11,380 bases of DNA from Methylomarinum sp. (GTDB lineage: Bacteria > Pseudomonadota > Gammaproteobacteria > Methylococcales > Methylomonadaceae), in assembly GCA_013139755.1 (NCBI GenBank), contig WTAG01000411.1:1-11380 (forward strand), read 5' to 3'. A program made the position numbers and the translations under genes. The notes beneath the pieces were generated by a model, which was not told where the DNA came from, ran no database searches, and saw only the letters and a list, made by a program, of their open reading frames with translations. Of the stretch, positions 5,673-11,380 are shown one piece after another (positions within the stretch are counted from its first letter, which is position 1; every line of letters starts with the position of its first letter).

Positions 5673-6629
5673 ATGGATCATTTCAGTTCAAACATTGGTC
5701 AATCCCCAGCATTTGAATCGCTAATCCGTAGCGCAAAAATCGTTGCCTCTACAGACGTAACTGTTTTAATTAAAGGTGAAACAGGAACGGGTAAAGAAAT
5801 GTTAGCCACGGCTATCCAAAAAGATAGCAATAGAGCAAACAAAGCATTTATCACATTAAATTGTGCCGCGCTGCCTGAGGGGTTAATTGAGTCTGAATTA
5901 TTTGGTCACAAAAAAGGTTCATTTACAGGCGCAATTGCTAATAAACAAGGCTTATTTCAAGCGGCTGATGGTGGCACCTTATTCCTGGATGAGATCAACT
6001 CATTACCCATGAGTATCCAGACCAAACTACTTCGCTTTTTAGAGTCTGGAGAGTGTTTAGCCGTCGGGGAAACAAAACCTTATATATCTAATGTACGTGT
6101 TATTGCTGCAACCAATGCAGACCTTAACAAACAAATTGCGGCCGGTGATTTTCGTCAAGATCTCTACTTTCGTTTAAATGTTATTCCAATTGAATTACCT
6201 TCATTAAAACAACGAACTGAAGATATTGAATCATTGGTTAAACATTTCTTAGCTCAGTTTTCTGCTAGTCACTCTATTGTTACACCTAAATTTAGCAAGC
6301 GTACATTTAAAGCATTACGCGGCTACAGCTGGCCAGGTAACATTCGTGAATTACGTAATTTATGTGAACGACTAAGCATTCTTTTAGCCGGTCAAACTAT
6401 CGAACCTGAAAACCTTCCTCACGAATTTAGCAGCTGTATTTCTGCACCGGACAATTCAACCTTTATTTTGCCTGAGCTGGGTTTACATTTAGATAACCTG
6501 GAAGCCGATATGATTCATCAAGCCTTAGCTCGCACTAATGGTAACCGTAGTCAATCAGCACGCTTACTAGGCCTGTCCAGAGATACTTTACTTTACCGCA
6601 TCCAAAAACACGGCCTAGCGACACATTAA
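5673..6629 (+). CDS. Sigma-54 activator with AAA+ and Fis-type domains only
   Basis: This 318-residue bacterial enhancer-binding protein uses ATP hydrolysis to open sigma-54 promoters. Visible are Walker A G-E-T-G-T-G-K-E (35-42), the sigma-54 contact loop G-S-F-T-G-A (82-87; usually GAFTGA), Walker B G-T-L-F-L-D-E-I (101-108), likely arginine fingers R161/R167, and sensor II W-P-G-N-I-R-E-L-R-N (220-229). A C-terminal Fis-type helix-turn-helix (about 275-313: N-R-S-Q-S-A-R-L-L-G-L-S-R-D) completes it. The protein starts straight at the AAA+ domain, with no receiver, GAF or PAS domain, as in PspF and HrpR/S. Activity would then be set by expression or by a partner protein. A modest GAGAG site precedes the ATG. 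It is probably cotranscribed with the HCIGMCG membrane protein. Its target promoter is not evident in the window. Confidence 0.92.
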   Translation: MDHFSSNIGQSPAFESLIRSAKIVASTDVTVLIKGETGTGKEMLATAIQKDSNRANKAFITLNCAALPEGLIESELFGHKKGSFTGAIANKQGLFQAADGGTLFLDEINSLPMSIQTKLLRFLESGECLAVGETKPYISNVRVIAATNADLNKQIAAGDFRQDLYFRLNVIPIELPSLKQRTEDIESLVKHFLAQFSASHSIVTPKFSKRTFKALRGYSWPGNIRELRNLCERLSILLAGQTIEPENLPHEFSSCISAPDNSTFILPELGLHLDNLEADMIHQALARTNGNRSQSARLLGLSRDTLLYRIQKHGLATH

Positions 6630-6646
6630 AAGTTGACTGGGTATAT

Positions 6647-6664
6647 AGCGGACTGAAGTCCGCT
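6647..6664. repeat. Perfect hairpin AGCGGACT-GA-AGTCCGCT
   Basis: Two exact 8-base arms are separated by GA, 18 bases after the sigma-54 activator stop. There is no T-run, so this is a poor intrinsic terminator. A second hairpin, TGCCTT-TAT-AAGGCA (6687-6701), follows, also without a T-run. They may be parts of dispersed palindromic repeats, or protect the 3' end of the transcript. Confidence 0.5.
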
Positions 6665-6759
6665 CACACCTCCCTCCTCAGACTTATGCCTTTATAAGGC
6701 AGCATATAAATTTTATCCTGATTACGTATAATCCACAGCCAACTCACTTAAAGTATAAA

Positions 6760-6838
6760 GTAGCCCGTATGAAGCTCAGCGTAATACGGGAGGATATCGC
6801 ACCGATTTCCCGCATTCCGTAAACTTCATGCGGGCTAC
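6760..6838. repeat. REP/MITE-like palindromic element
   Basis: The left arm (6760-6791) starts GTAGCCCGTATGAAG and ends TACGGGA. The right arm (6808-6838), read on the other strand, starts GTAGCCCGCATGAAG and ends TGCGGGA. Arms of 32 and 31 bases match over most of their length with a few changes and one length difference, around a 16-base centre. Its GC content is well above the surroundings. The GTAGCCCG...ATGAAG...CGGGA form is that of dispersed palindromes found in many gammaproteobacterial genomes, presumably mobilised in trans. Only one copy is seen here, so dispersal is inferred. Confidence 0.7.
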
Positions 6839-6893
6839 ATGAGATTTATATCAAAATAAAATATTGTTAGCTTTCTACTAAAAAATCCGGTAG

Positions 6894-6916
6894 TGGCAAT
6901 ATCCCCTATTTTGCCA
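6894..6916. promoter_or_regulatory. Spaced inverted repeat, possible operator
   Basis: TGGCAA (6894-6899) and TTGCCA (6911-6916) are exact reverse complements with 11 bases between, just upstream of the possible promoter of the ClC operon. The 23-base size suits a dimeric regulator, but no regulator can be named and chance is possible. Confidence 0.3.
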
Positions 6917-6928
6917 AATAGCTTAGAG

Positions 6929-6957
6929 TTGTGGGTAATTAGGAATTTTATTATAGT
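6929..6957 (+). promoter_or_regulatory. Possible sigma-70 promoter of the ClC operon
   Basis: TTGTGG (6929-6934) and TATAGT (6952-6957) are separated by 17 bases, the optimal spacing; the -10 matches TATAAT at five of six positions and the -35 matches TTGACA at three. The start point would be near 6964, giving a leader of about 49 bases to the ATG at 7013. Confidence 0.4.
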
Positions 6958-7012
6958 TGCGGAACTTATAGCTTAAGCATCCTTCCGACCTACTTATATT
7001 TTTAAAATCAAT

Positions 7013-8311
7013 ATGTCTGAACAATCCGCTTCATTATTTTCTTTAACCGCCTGGAAGCATCGCCTTGTTTTTTGGGGTGGCGCTATTTTTGTTGGCTTAC
7101 TGATTGTTGCAATGACTTTATTGAGTGAATGGGCAGGGGAAACTTATCGCTCAATCTCTCAACAATACCCTTGGTTTAATTTTATTATTGCGCCTATTGG
7201 ATTAAGTTTTACCGCATGGCTTACTTTTCGCTTTTTTCCAGGATCTGAACGCAGTGGTATCCCACAAGTTAAAACAGCACTTGAAATAAAAGGCAATTTA
7301 GAAGATAGAAATAGACTCATCTCTTTAAAAATAGCCCTTGGTAAAATGCTACTTCCAATTATGGGATTATTATCAGGTGCTTCCGTTGGATTTGGAGGCC
7401 CTGCCGTCCATGTTGGCGCCTCATTTATGGCCTCTTTAGGAAAAGCCGTAAAATTTCCGTCACACTACATGGGAAGAGGCCTGATTCTTGCTGGTAGTGC
7501 AGCTGGATTTGCAGCTATGTTTAGCGCCCCCTTGGCTGGTATTATTTTTGCCATAGAAGAAATGGGACGCGCCCTGGAAGAAAAAATAAGCAGCCTGGTA
7601 CTAACAGCCATTGTTTTTTCTGGGGTTACTGCGTATGCATTGTTAAATAACTATATATTTTTTAATGATAAATCATTCATCATGCCATGGAGCCAAAGCT
7701 GGTTGGCCATACCTTTATGCGGCATAGTGGGTGGCTTTTTAGGTGGGCTTTTTAGCAAAATCATTATTAGTGGAGGAAAGCTACTCAGTCGAAGTAATCT
7801 TTCTATACCTGTTATAGCCTTTGCTTGCGGTGGAGCTATTGCCATTCTTGGCTATTATTCAAATGGAGACTCATTTGGTACTGGTTACTCCCAAGCCACG
7901 GCCATTTTAACCAGTAGCGAAACCATGGACCCATGGTTCCCCCTGTTTAAAATGCTAGCGACCTGCGTCACTTTTTTCAGCGGTATTCCCAGCGGAATCT
8001 TTGTTCCATCAATCGCTACGGGCGCTGGATTTGGCGTTAATTTAGCGCACTGGTTTCCTGTTGCCCCAGCATCAGCAATGATTTTACTGACAATGACTGC
8101 TTATTTTTCTGGCATGTTGCAATCGCCCCTCACCTCTTTTGTGATTGTGATGGAAATGACAGGCAGCCACGAAATTCTCATTCCCCTTATGGCAACGGCT
8201 TTTTTTGCCACAGGCACATCAAAATTAATTAACCCTGTACCTTTATATCGAGCCCTTTGCAATTCATATATACAACCAGGTAAAACAGAAACAAAGCCTG
8301 ATGATACTTAA
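7013..8311 (+). CDS. ClC-family chloride channel/transporter lacking the gating glutamate
   Basis: This 432-residue polytopic protein has the ClC signatures in order: S-G-I-P-Q (81-85, the GSGIP anion site, here preceded by Arg), G126-F-G-G-P130 (the G-R/K-E-G-P element), I-E-E-M (181-184, matching the internal proton glutamate region of E. coli ClcA), G-I-F-V-P (328-332) and P-L-Y (410-412, the central anion tyrosine). Members move chloride or similar anions across the inner membrane, some coupled to protons. Position 128, the external gating glutamate (E148 in ClcA), is Gly (codon GGA, 7394-7396). This predicts lost or altered gating and proton coupling. There are no C-terminal CBS domains; the length suits a bacterial short form. 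No clear ribosome site precedes the ATG. It overlaps the thioredoxin gene by 11 bases, so they are cotranscribed. Confidence 0.93.
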   Translation: MSEQSASLFSLTAWKHRLVFWGGAIFVGLLIVAMTLLSEWAGETYRSISQQYPWFNFIIAPIGLSFTAWLTFRFFPGSERSGIPQVKTALEIKGNLEDRNRLISLKIALGKMLLPIMGLLSGASVGFGGPAVHVGASFMASLGKAVKFPSHYMGRGLILAGSAAGFAAMFSAPLAGIIFAIEEMGRALEEKISSLVLTAIVFSGVTAYALLNNYIFFNDKSFIMPWSQSWLAIPLCGIVGGFLGGLFSKIIISGGKLLSRSNLSIPVIAFACGGAIAILGYYSNGDSFGTGYSQATAILTSSETMDPWFPLFKMLATCVTFFSGIPSGIFVPSIATGAGFGVNLAHWFPVAPASAMILLTMTAYFSGMLQSPLTSFVIVMEMTGSHEILIPLMATAFFATGTSKLINPVPLYRALCNSYIQPGKTETKPDDT

Positions 8312-8801
8312 AAAAACTCTCCCTCTTTTTCTGCTTATAGGATTAGTAATAGTTAGCCTATGGTTTTGGCAAACAGAAAGTATTACGCCTGCACCTGCTG
8401 CAAACTTTACTAGCATTACCGGAAAAAAAATTGAATTAGCTCAATTACAAGGCAAACCGGTCATTATCACTTTCTGGGCAACCGATTGCCCTGGCTGCAT
8501 AAAAGAAATCCCACACCTTATTGAGCTGTATCACCAATTTCACCCAAAAGGTTTAGAGATCATTGCAGTTGCCATGTATTACGACCCACCCAGTCACGTG
8601 GTAGCAATGACTAAAGCCAAACAACTGCCTTATCATGTCGCTTTAGATTTAAAAGCCGAACATGCCAATGCCTTTGGTCAGGTTCAATTAACACCAACCA
8701 CTTTGCTAATCTCTCCCGCTGGTTATATCGTCAAAAAAAATACGGGTGAATTTGACATTAATGATATGAAACATCGTATAAAAAAACTATTACAAGGATA
8801 A
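8301..8801 (+). CDS. Membrane-anchored TlpA/ResA-like thioredoxin
   Basis: A 166-residue protein with an N-terminal membrane anchor (about 6-23) and a periplasm-facing thioredoxin fold of the TlpA/ResA/peroxiredoxin-like group. The redox motif is C63-P-G-C66, after I-T-F-W-A-T-D, and the cis-proline is P132 in L-T-P-T-T. The region I-I-A-V-A-M-Y-Y-D (88-96) fits the TlpA beta-strand and insert. Such proteins reduce disulfides in the periplasm, often for cytochrome c or copper-centre maturation; the substrate here is unknown. The start ATG at 8301 lies inside the last codons of the ClC gene (ATGATACTTAA), suggesting translational coupling, since no independent ribosome site is obvious. hemJ follows four bases after its stop. 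Confidence 0.9.
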   Translation: MILKKTLPLFLLIGLVIVSLWFWQTESITPAPAANFTSITGKKIELAQLQGKPVIITFWATDCPGCIKEIPHLIELYHQFHPKGLEIIAVAMYYDPPSHVVAMTKAKQLPYHVALDLKAEHANAFGQVQLTPTTLLISPAGYIVKKNTGEFDINDMKHRIKKLLQG

Positions 8802-8805
8802 TCTC

Positions 8806-9231
8806 ATGCTCTGGTTAAAAGCGTTACACCTTATATTTATGGTCACCTGGTTTGCTGGATTATTTTATCTGCCTCGCCTGTTTGTCTATCATGCCATGAG
8901 TGACGATGAAATCAGTCACGAACGATTCAAGATAATGGAACGTAAACTGTTTTTTGGCATCATGACACCGGGGATGATTTTAACATTCGTCTTTGGTATT
9001 TTGATGTTAGGCGATTATGCCTGGGCACTTTATTCAGCAACAGGCTGGTTACATGCAAAACTCACCTTATTGCTTTTATTAGTGATTTACCATGGCTACT
9101 GCGGCAAGTGGTTATTAGACTTTAAACACGATAGAAATCAACGTTCTCATGTGTTTTATCGATGGATGAATGAAGTCCCTGTGCTATTTTTAGTCGGTAT
9201 TGTTATTCTGGCTGTGGTGAAACCGTTTTAG
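8806..9231 (+). CDS. hemJ: Protoporphyrinogen oxidase HemJ
   Basis: This 141-residue membrane protein has four predicted helices and the HemJ (UPF0093) pattern. H8 lies in W-L-K-A-L-H-L-I; W15-F-A-G-L-F-Y-L-P-R-L-F-V-Y-H follows (15-29); W81-L-H-A-K85 carries the conserved lysine; and R119-W-M-N-E-V-P (119-125) is near the C-terminus. HemJ oxidises protoporphyrinogen IX to protoporphyrin IX, the penultimate step of haem synthesis, in bacteria lacking HemG/HemY. The length is normal. AAGGA (8794-8798) precedes the ATG at good spacing. It is the third gene of the ClC-thioredoxin-hemJ group. The more distant CopD family shares the fold, but the conserved residues favour HemJ. Confidence 0.93.
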   Translation: MLWLKALHLIFMVTWFAGLFYLPRLFVYHAMSDDEISHERFKIMERKLFFGIMTPGMILTFVFGILMLGDYAWALYSATGWLHAKLTLLLLLVIYHGYCGKWLLDFKHDRNQRSHVFYRWMNEVPVLFLVGIVILAVVKPF

Positions 9232-9278
9232 ATAAATATAAAACCCTTATACATTTATATAAATAAAGTTAGGCCATT

Positions 9279-11048
9279 ATGATAAGACAAATCAAGAAAA
9301 TTCGTACCCAAATCATAATACCTGCCATTAGCATTATCGTTCTAATACTAACGTTCGCTTTTTTATTACTATCAAAGCTTCAAAATGAGAACATTTTACG
9401 GAAGAATTCTTTTATAACTCAACATTTAAATTCATTCATTGAGTCTGAAATCAATGAAGATGCAAATACATTTATTGGTTTAGTTGATATTATAAAAACC
9501 GACTTGCCTATTCAAAAAGCATGGAAAAATAACAATCGAGAAGAACTTTATTCTGCGAGCTTTGGACTGTATAACTCCCTTAATCAAAGCCACCGTATAA
9601 CACATTTTTATTTTCACGATCTAACGAAAACTAACTTTTTACGAGTTCATAAACCAGATCGTTTTGGAGATAACATCAACCGCCATACTCTTATTCAAGC
9701 TGTAAATACACAAAAAACATCTTTTGGTATTGAAATAGGCACCCTAGGGCAAGTTGTATTACGTGTTGTTTCTCCTTGGTTAATAGAGGATGAATTAATG
9801 GGCTATATTGAAATAGGAGTCGAAATAGAACATATTTTGGAAAAAGCGTCTATTATCCTCGATATAGAGAGTGTCACGCTTATCAACAAAGACAAGTTAA
9901 ACCAACAAGAATGGGAATTAAACTCTAAAAAATTAGGACGCCGTACATCATGGGATCAATACCCAGACCAAGTTGCCGTTGAAAGTTCACATATACAAAA
10001 AACAGAACACTATTACCCAGTGATTCATCATGCCCTGACAGAAAACACACCAGGAAAGATAATAAAGCAAGATGGTAATTCCTTTTTTACGGGCAACCTT
10101 CCTCTCATAGATGTGGCAGGGGAGCGAGTAGGCTTTCTTGTTTTTTTTAAAGATGTTACACAAGATATTACCAGCAAAAATCAATCGACATTACTTCTGT
10201 TTATAGCCGGTTTCGTTTGCTCTAGCATACTATTAACGCTCTATTTCTTTTATATAGGTCGTATAGAGCGACTTCAACAACGGACATTTCAACAATTAAA
10301 CAATGAAATGCAGAATAGAATAAAAACAGAAGAGAAACTAAGAGAAGCAAAAGAAATTGCCGAAAATGCTAACAATGCTAAATCGATTTTTTTATCTCAA
10401 ATGAGCCATGAACTCAGAACACCAATGAATGCTATTTTAGGGTTCTCTCAACTTTTAGAACTTGATGATTTAAATGATGAACATCGGGATTATGTTAATG
10501 AAATTTTAACTGCGGGGCATCATTTACTTCATTTAATCAATGAAATTCTAGACTTATCAAAAATCGAATCAGGAAACGTTGATATCGATATTCAGTCGCT
10601 AAAACCTATCTCAATTATTCAAGAATGCATTACTCTCGTAAAACCATTGGCCGACCAACGAAACCTTAAAATAATTGAACCAACAGATAATAATACCTGC
10701 ATTTTGGCGGATAGCGGATTACTTAAACAGGTGTTAATCAATCTTATCTCCAATGCTATTAAATACAATTGTGACCATGGCCTAATCACTATTTCAATTA
10801 AAAACGCACCAACCAATTCTTTGAGAGTTACTGTATCTGATACTGGAAAAGGCTTAAATGAAGATGAATTATCTAAAGTTTTTCAGCCATTTGAACGCTT
10901 AGATGCAAAGAATTCAACTATTGAAGGCTCGGGGGTAGGCCTTACAATATGTAAACACTTAATGGAAAAAATGAATGGCACTATTGGTGTAAATAGTACG
11001 CAAGGTGAAGGCTGTAATTTTTGGATCGAGCTACCTATCGTTACATAA
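9279..11048 (+). CDS. Membrane sensor histidine kinase with dCache-like domain
   Basis: A 589-residue kinase. Helices at about 11-33 and 303-326 flank a periplasmic domain of roughly 270 residues. It contains H-F-Y-F-H-D (109-114), F-L-R-V-H-K-P...G-D (120-131) and the G-I-E-I-G...L-R-V-V-S-P pattern (150-166), typical of double-Cache (dCache_3-like) sensors. A short coiled coil (about 328-368) leads to the HisKA domain, S-Q-M-S-H377-E-L-R-T-P with H377 as the phosphate acceptor. The HATPase domain has N-L-I-S-N-A-I-K-Y-N (488-497), D-T-G-K-G-L (521-526) and G-S-G-V-G-L (550-555). All catalytic boxes are intact. There is no receiver domain and no neighbouring response regulator, so it is an orphan kinase with an unknown partner and ligand. 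It lies 47 bases after hemJ with no terminator between, so cotranscription is possible. The 3' end converges on the rubredoxin gene. Confidence 0.93.
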   Translation: MIRQIKKIRTQIIIPAISIIVLILTFAFLLLSKLQNENILRKNSFITQHLNSFIESEINEDANTFIGLVDIIKTDLPIQKAWKNNNREELYSASFGLYNSLNQSHRITHFYFHDLTKTNFLRVHKPDRFGDNINRHTLIQAVNTQKTSFGIEIGTLGQVVLRVVSPWLIEDELMGYIEIGVEIEHILEKASIILDIESVTLINKDKLNQQEWELNSKKLGRRTSWDQYPDQVAVESSHIQKTEHYYPVIHHALTENTPGKIIKQDGNSFFTGNLPLIDVAGERVGFLVFFKDVTQDITSKNQSTLLLFIAGFVCSSILLTLYFFYIGRIERLQQRTFQQLNNEMQNRIKTEEKLREAKEIAENANNAKSIFLSQMSHELRTPMNAILGFSQLLELDDLNDEHRDYVNEILTAGHHLLHLINEILDLSKIESGNVDIDIQSLKPISIIQECITLVKPLADQRNLKIIEPTDNNTCILADSGLLKQVLINLISNAIKYNCDHGLITISIKNAPTNSLRVTVSDTGKGLNEDELSKVFQPFERLDAKNSTIEGSGVGLTICKHLMEKMNGTIGVNSTQGEGCNFWIELPIVT

Positions 11049-11050
11049 CC

Positions 11051-11224
11051 CTAATTCGTAGAATCTACTGCATCAGATACGGGGTTCTCAGGCAATGATT
11101 CATCAATTGTTTCAAAATATTTAATACTGCTCCCGCAATCAGGACAACACCAGTCTTCAGGTAAAGATTCAAAAGGCTCTTTACCTTGATAAATATAGCC
11201 ACAGGGGATACAGATCGTCATCAT
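11051..11224 (-). CDS. Short-loop rubredoxin, 57 residues
   Basis: The protein begins [14 protein letters not shown] and has the rubredoxin iron site: C5-x-x-C8-G-Y-I-Y and W25-C-C27-P-D-C30-G, binding one iron through four cysteines for one-electron transfer in the cytoplasm. P-F-E-S-L-P-E-D-W (17-25) matches the rubredoxin segment before the second pair. The loop between the pairs is about 11 residues shorter than usual (C8 to C27, against about 30 in classical rubredoxins). An additional cysteine, C26, replaces the common Val/Thr/Lys. An acidic tail of about 20 residues follows. GGAG (11232-11235, minus) is seven bases before the ATG at 11224; a second ATG at 11221 is possible. It is divergent from thiD, a common arrangement in gammaproteobacteria, and its stop is two bases from that of the histidine kinase. 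Confidence 0.88.
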   Translation of the reverse strand: MMTICIPCGYIYQGKEPFESLPEDWCCPDCGSSIKYFETIDESLPENPVSDAVDSTN

Positions 11225-11306
11225 TCGTTTGCTCCGATTATGCTATTCTATATAAATTTTACGCCTTATCAGCGCACCCTTTCATTACAAAAAATACAGC
11301 TCATTA

Positions 11307-11380
11307 ATGTCTAACAACCGCCCTATTGTATTATCTTTTTCTGGTCATGATCCAAGTGGAGGTGCTGGCATACAAGCTGA
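11307..11380 (+). CDS. thiD: Hydroxymethylpyrimidine/phosphomethylpyrimidine kinase, N-terminal part
   Basis: Only the first 24 codons are in the window, beginning MSNNRPIVLSFSGHDPSGGA and continuing G-I-Q-A. The S-G-H-D-P-S-G-G-A-G-I-Q-A-D type start is diagnostic of ThiD, which phosphorylates HMP and HMP-phosphate for thiamine synthesis. The 82 bases shared with the divergent rubredoxin gene are too short for a TPP riboswitch, and no ribosome site is obvious before the ATG. The rest of the gene lies beyond the window. Confidence 0.9.
   Translation, partial: MSNNRPIVLSFSGHDPSGGAGIQA

Larger units (their letters stand above)
6630..7012. other. Non-coding region with palindromes before the ClC gene
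   Basis: This 383-base gap between the sigma-54 activator and the ClC gene has no credible open frame. In order it holds a perfect 8-bp hairpin (6647-6664), a 6-bp hairpin (6687-6701), a 79-bp REP/MITE-like palindrome (6760-6838), a spaced inverted repeat (6894-6916) and a possible promoter (6929-6957). The crowd of palindromes suggests an insertion-prone transcription boundary. Confidence 0.6.

Noticed and set aside
7651..7845. Minus-strand open frame opposite the ClC gene
   Set aside because: It is antisense to a clear gene, lacks a ribosome site and resembles no protein family.
11225..11306. TPP riboswitch upstream of thiD
   Set aside because: Only 82 bases separate the divergent starts, and the conserved thi-box core is absent.
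1..11380. CRISPR arrays, tRNA or rRNA genes, transposase genes
   Set aside because: No regular direct repeats, no cloverleaf or rRNA signatures and no transposase reading frames were seen by eye on either strand.

Overview
The window looks like chromosomal DNA of a low-GC, Gram-negative, respiring bacterium, most likely a gammaproteobacterium. Support comes from an outer-membrane TonB-dependent receptor, several lipoproteins with clean lipoboxes, a sigma-54 activator, HemJ, and a rubredoxin gene divergent from thiD. I cannot name the genus. A REP/MITE-like palindrome of a kind common in aquatic gammaproteobacteria fits this but does not prove it.

Layout: (1) Bases 1-1641 hold three consecutive minus-strand lipoprotein genes; the last is cut by the window edge. 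I recognise no function in them. (2) Bases 1642-2128 are AT-rich and non-coding, with one long imperfect inverted repeat. (3) A small exported protein of unknown function (2129-2557, plus) converges on a TonB-dependent receptor gene (2640-4694, minus), and the two share a bidirectional terminator. The receptor resembles the OprC/NosA copper receptors: it keeps the second half of their copper site (H-x-M) and the methionine of the first half, but has glycine where the first cysteine is expected, and it carries three methionine-rich clusters. (4) Divergent from it are a polytopic membrane protein with an HCIGMCG motif (DsbD_2 / TauE-SafE-like) and, 31 bases downstream, a sigma-54 activator made only of the AAA+ and DNA-binding domains. 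Together these could form a copper uptake and control locus; that is an inference.

(5) Bases 6630-7012 are non-coding and rich in palindromes, including a 79-bp REP-like element, followed by a possible promoter. (6) An apparent operon follows: a ClC-type chloride channel/transporter whose gating glutamate is replaced by glycine, a membrane-anchored TlpA/ResA-like thioredoxin (11-base overlap), and hemJ (4-base gap). A membrane histidine kinase with a dCache-like sensor and no adjacent response regulator comes 47 bases later. (7) The kinase gene converges, with only 2 bases between stop codons, on a 57-residue short-loop rubredoxin gene. That gene is divergent from thiD, of which only the first 24 codons are present.

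Common themes are copper (receptor, HCIGMCG membrane protein), thiol redox chemistry (TlpA), haem synthesis (HemJ) and electron transfer (rubredoxin). This would suit assembly of respiratory or copper-dependent enzymes, but the window contains no such enzyme. The most unusual points are the altered copper site, the ClC lacking its glutamate gate, and the activator with no sensory domain.
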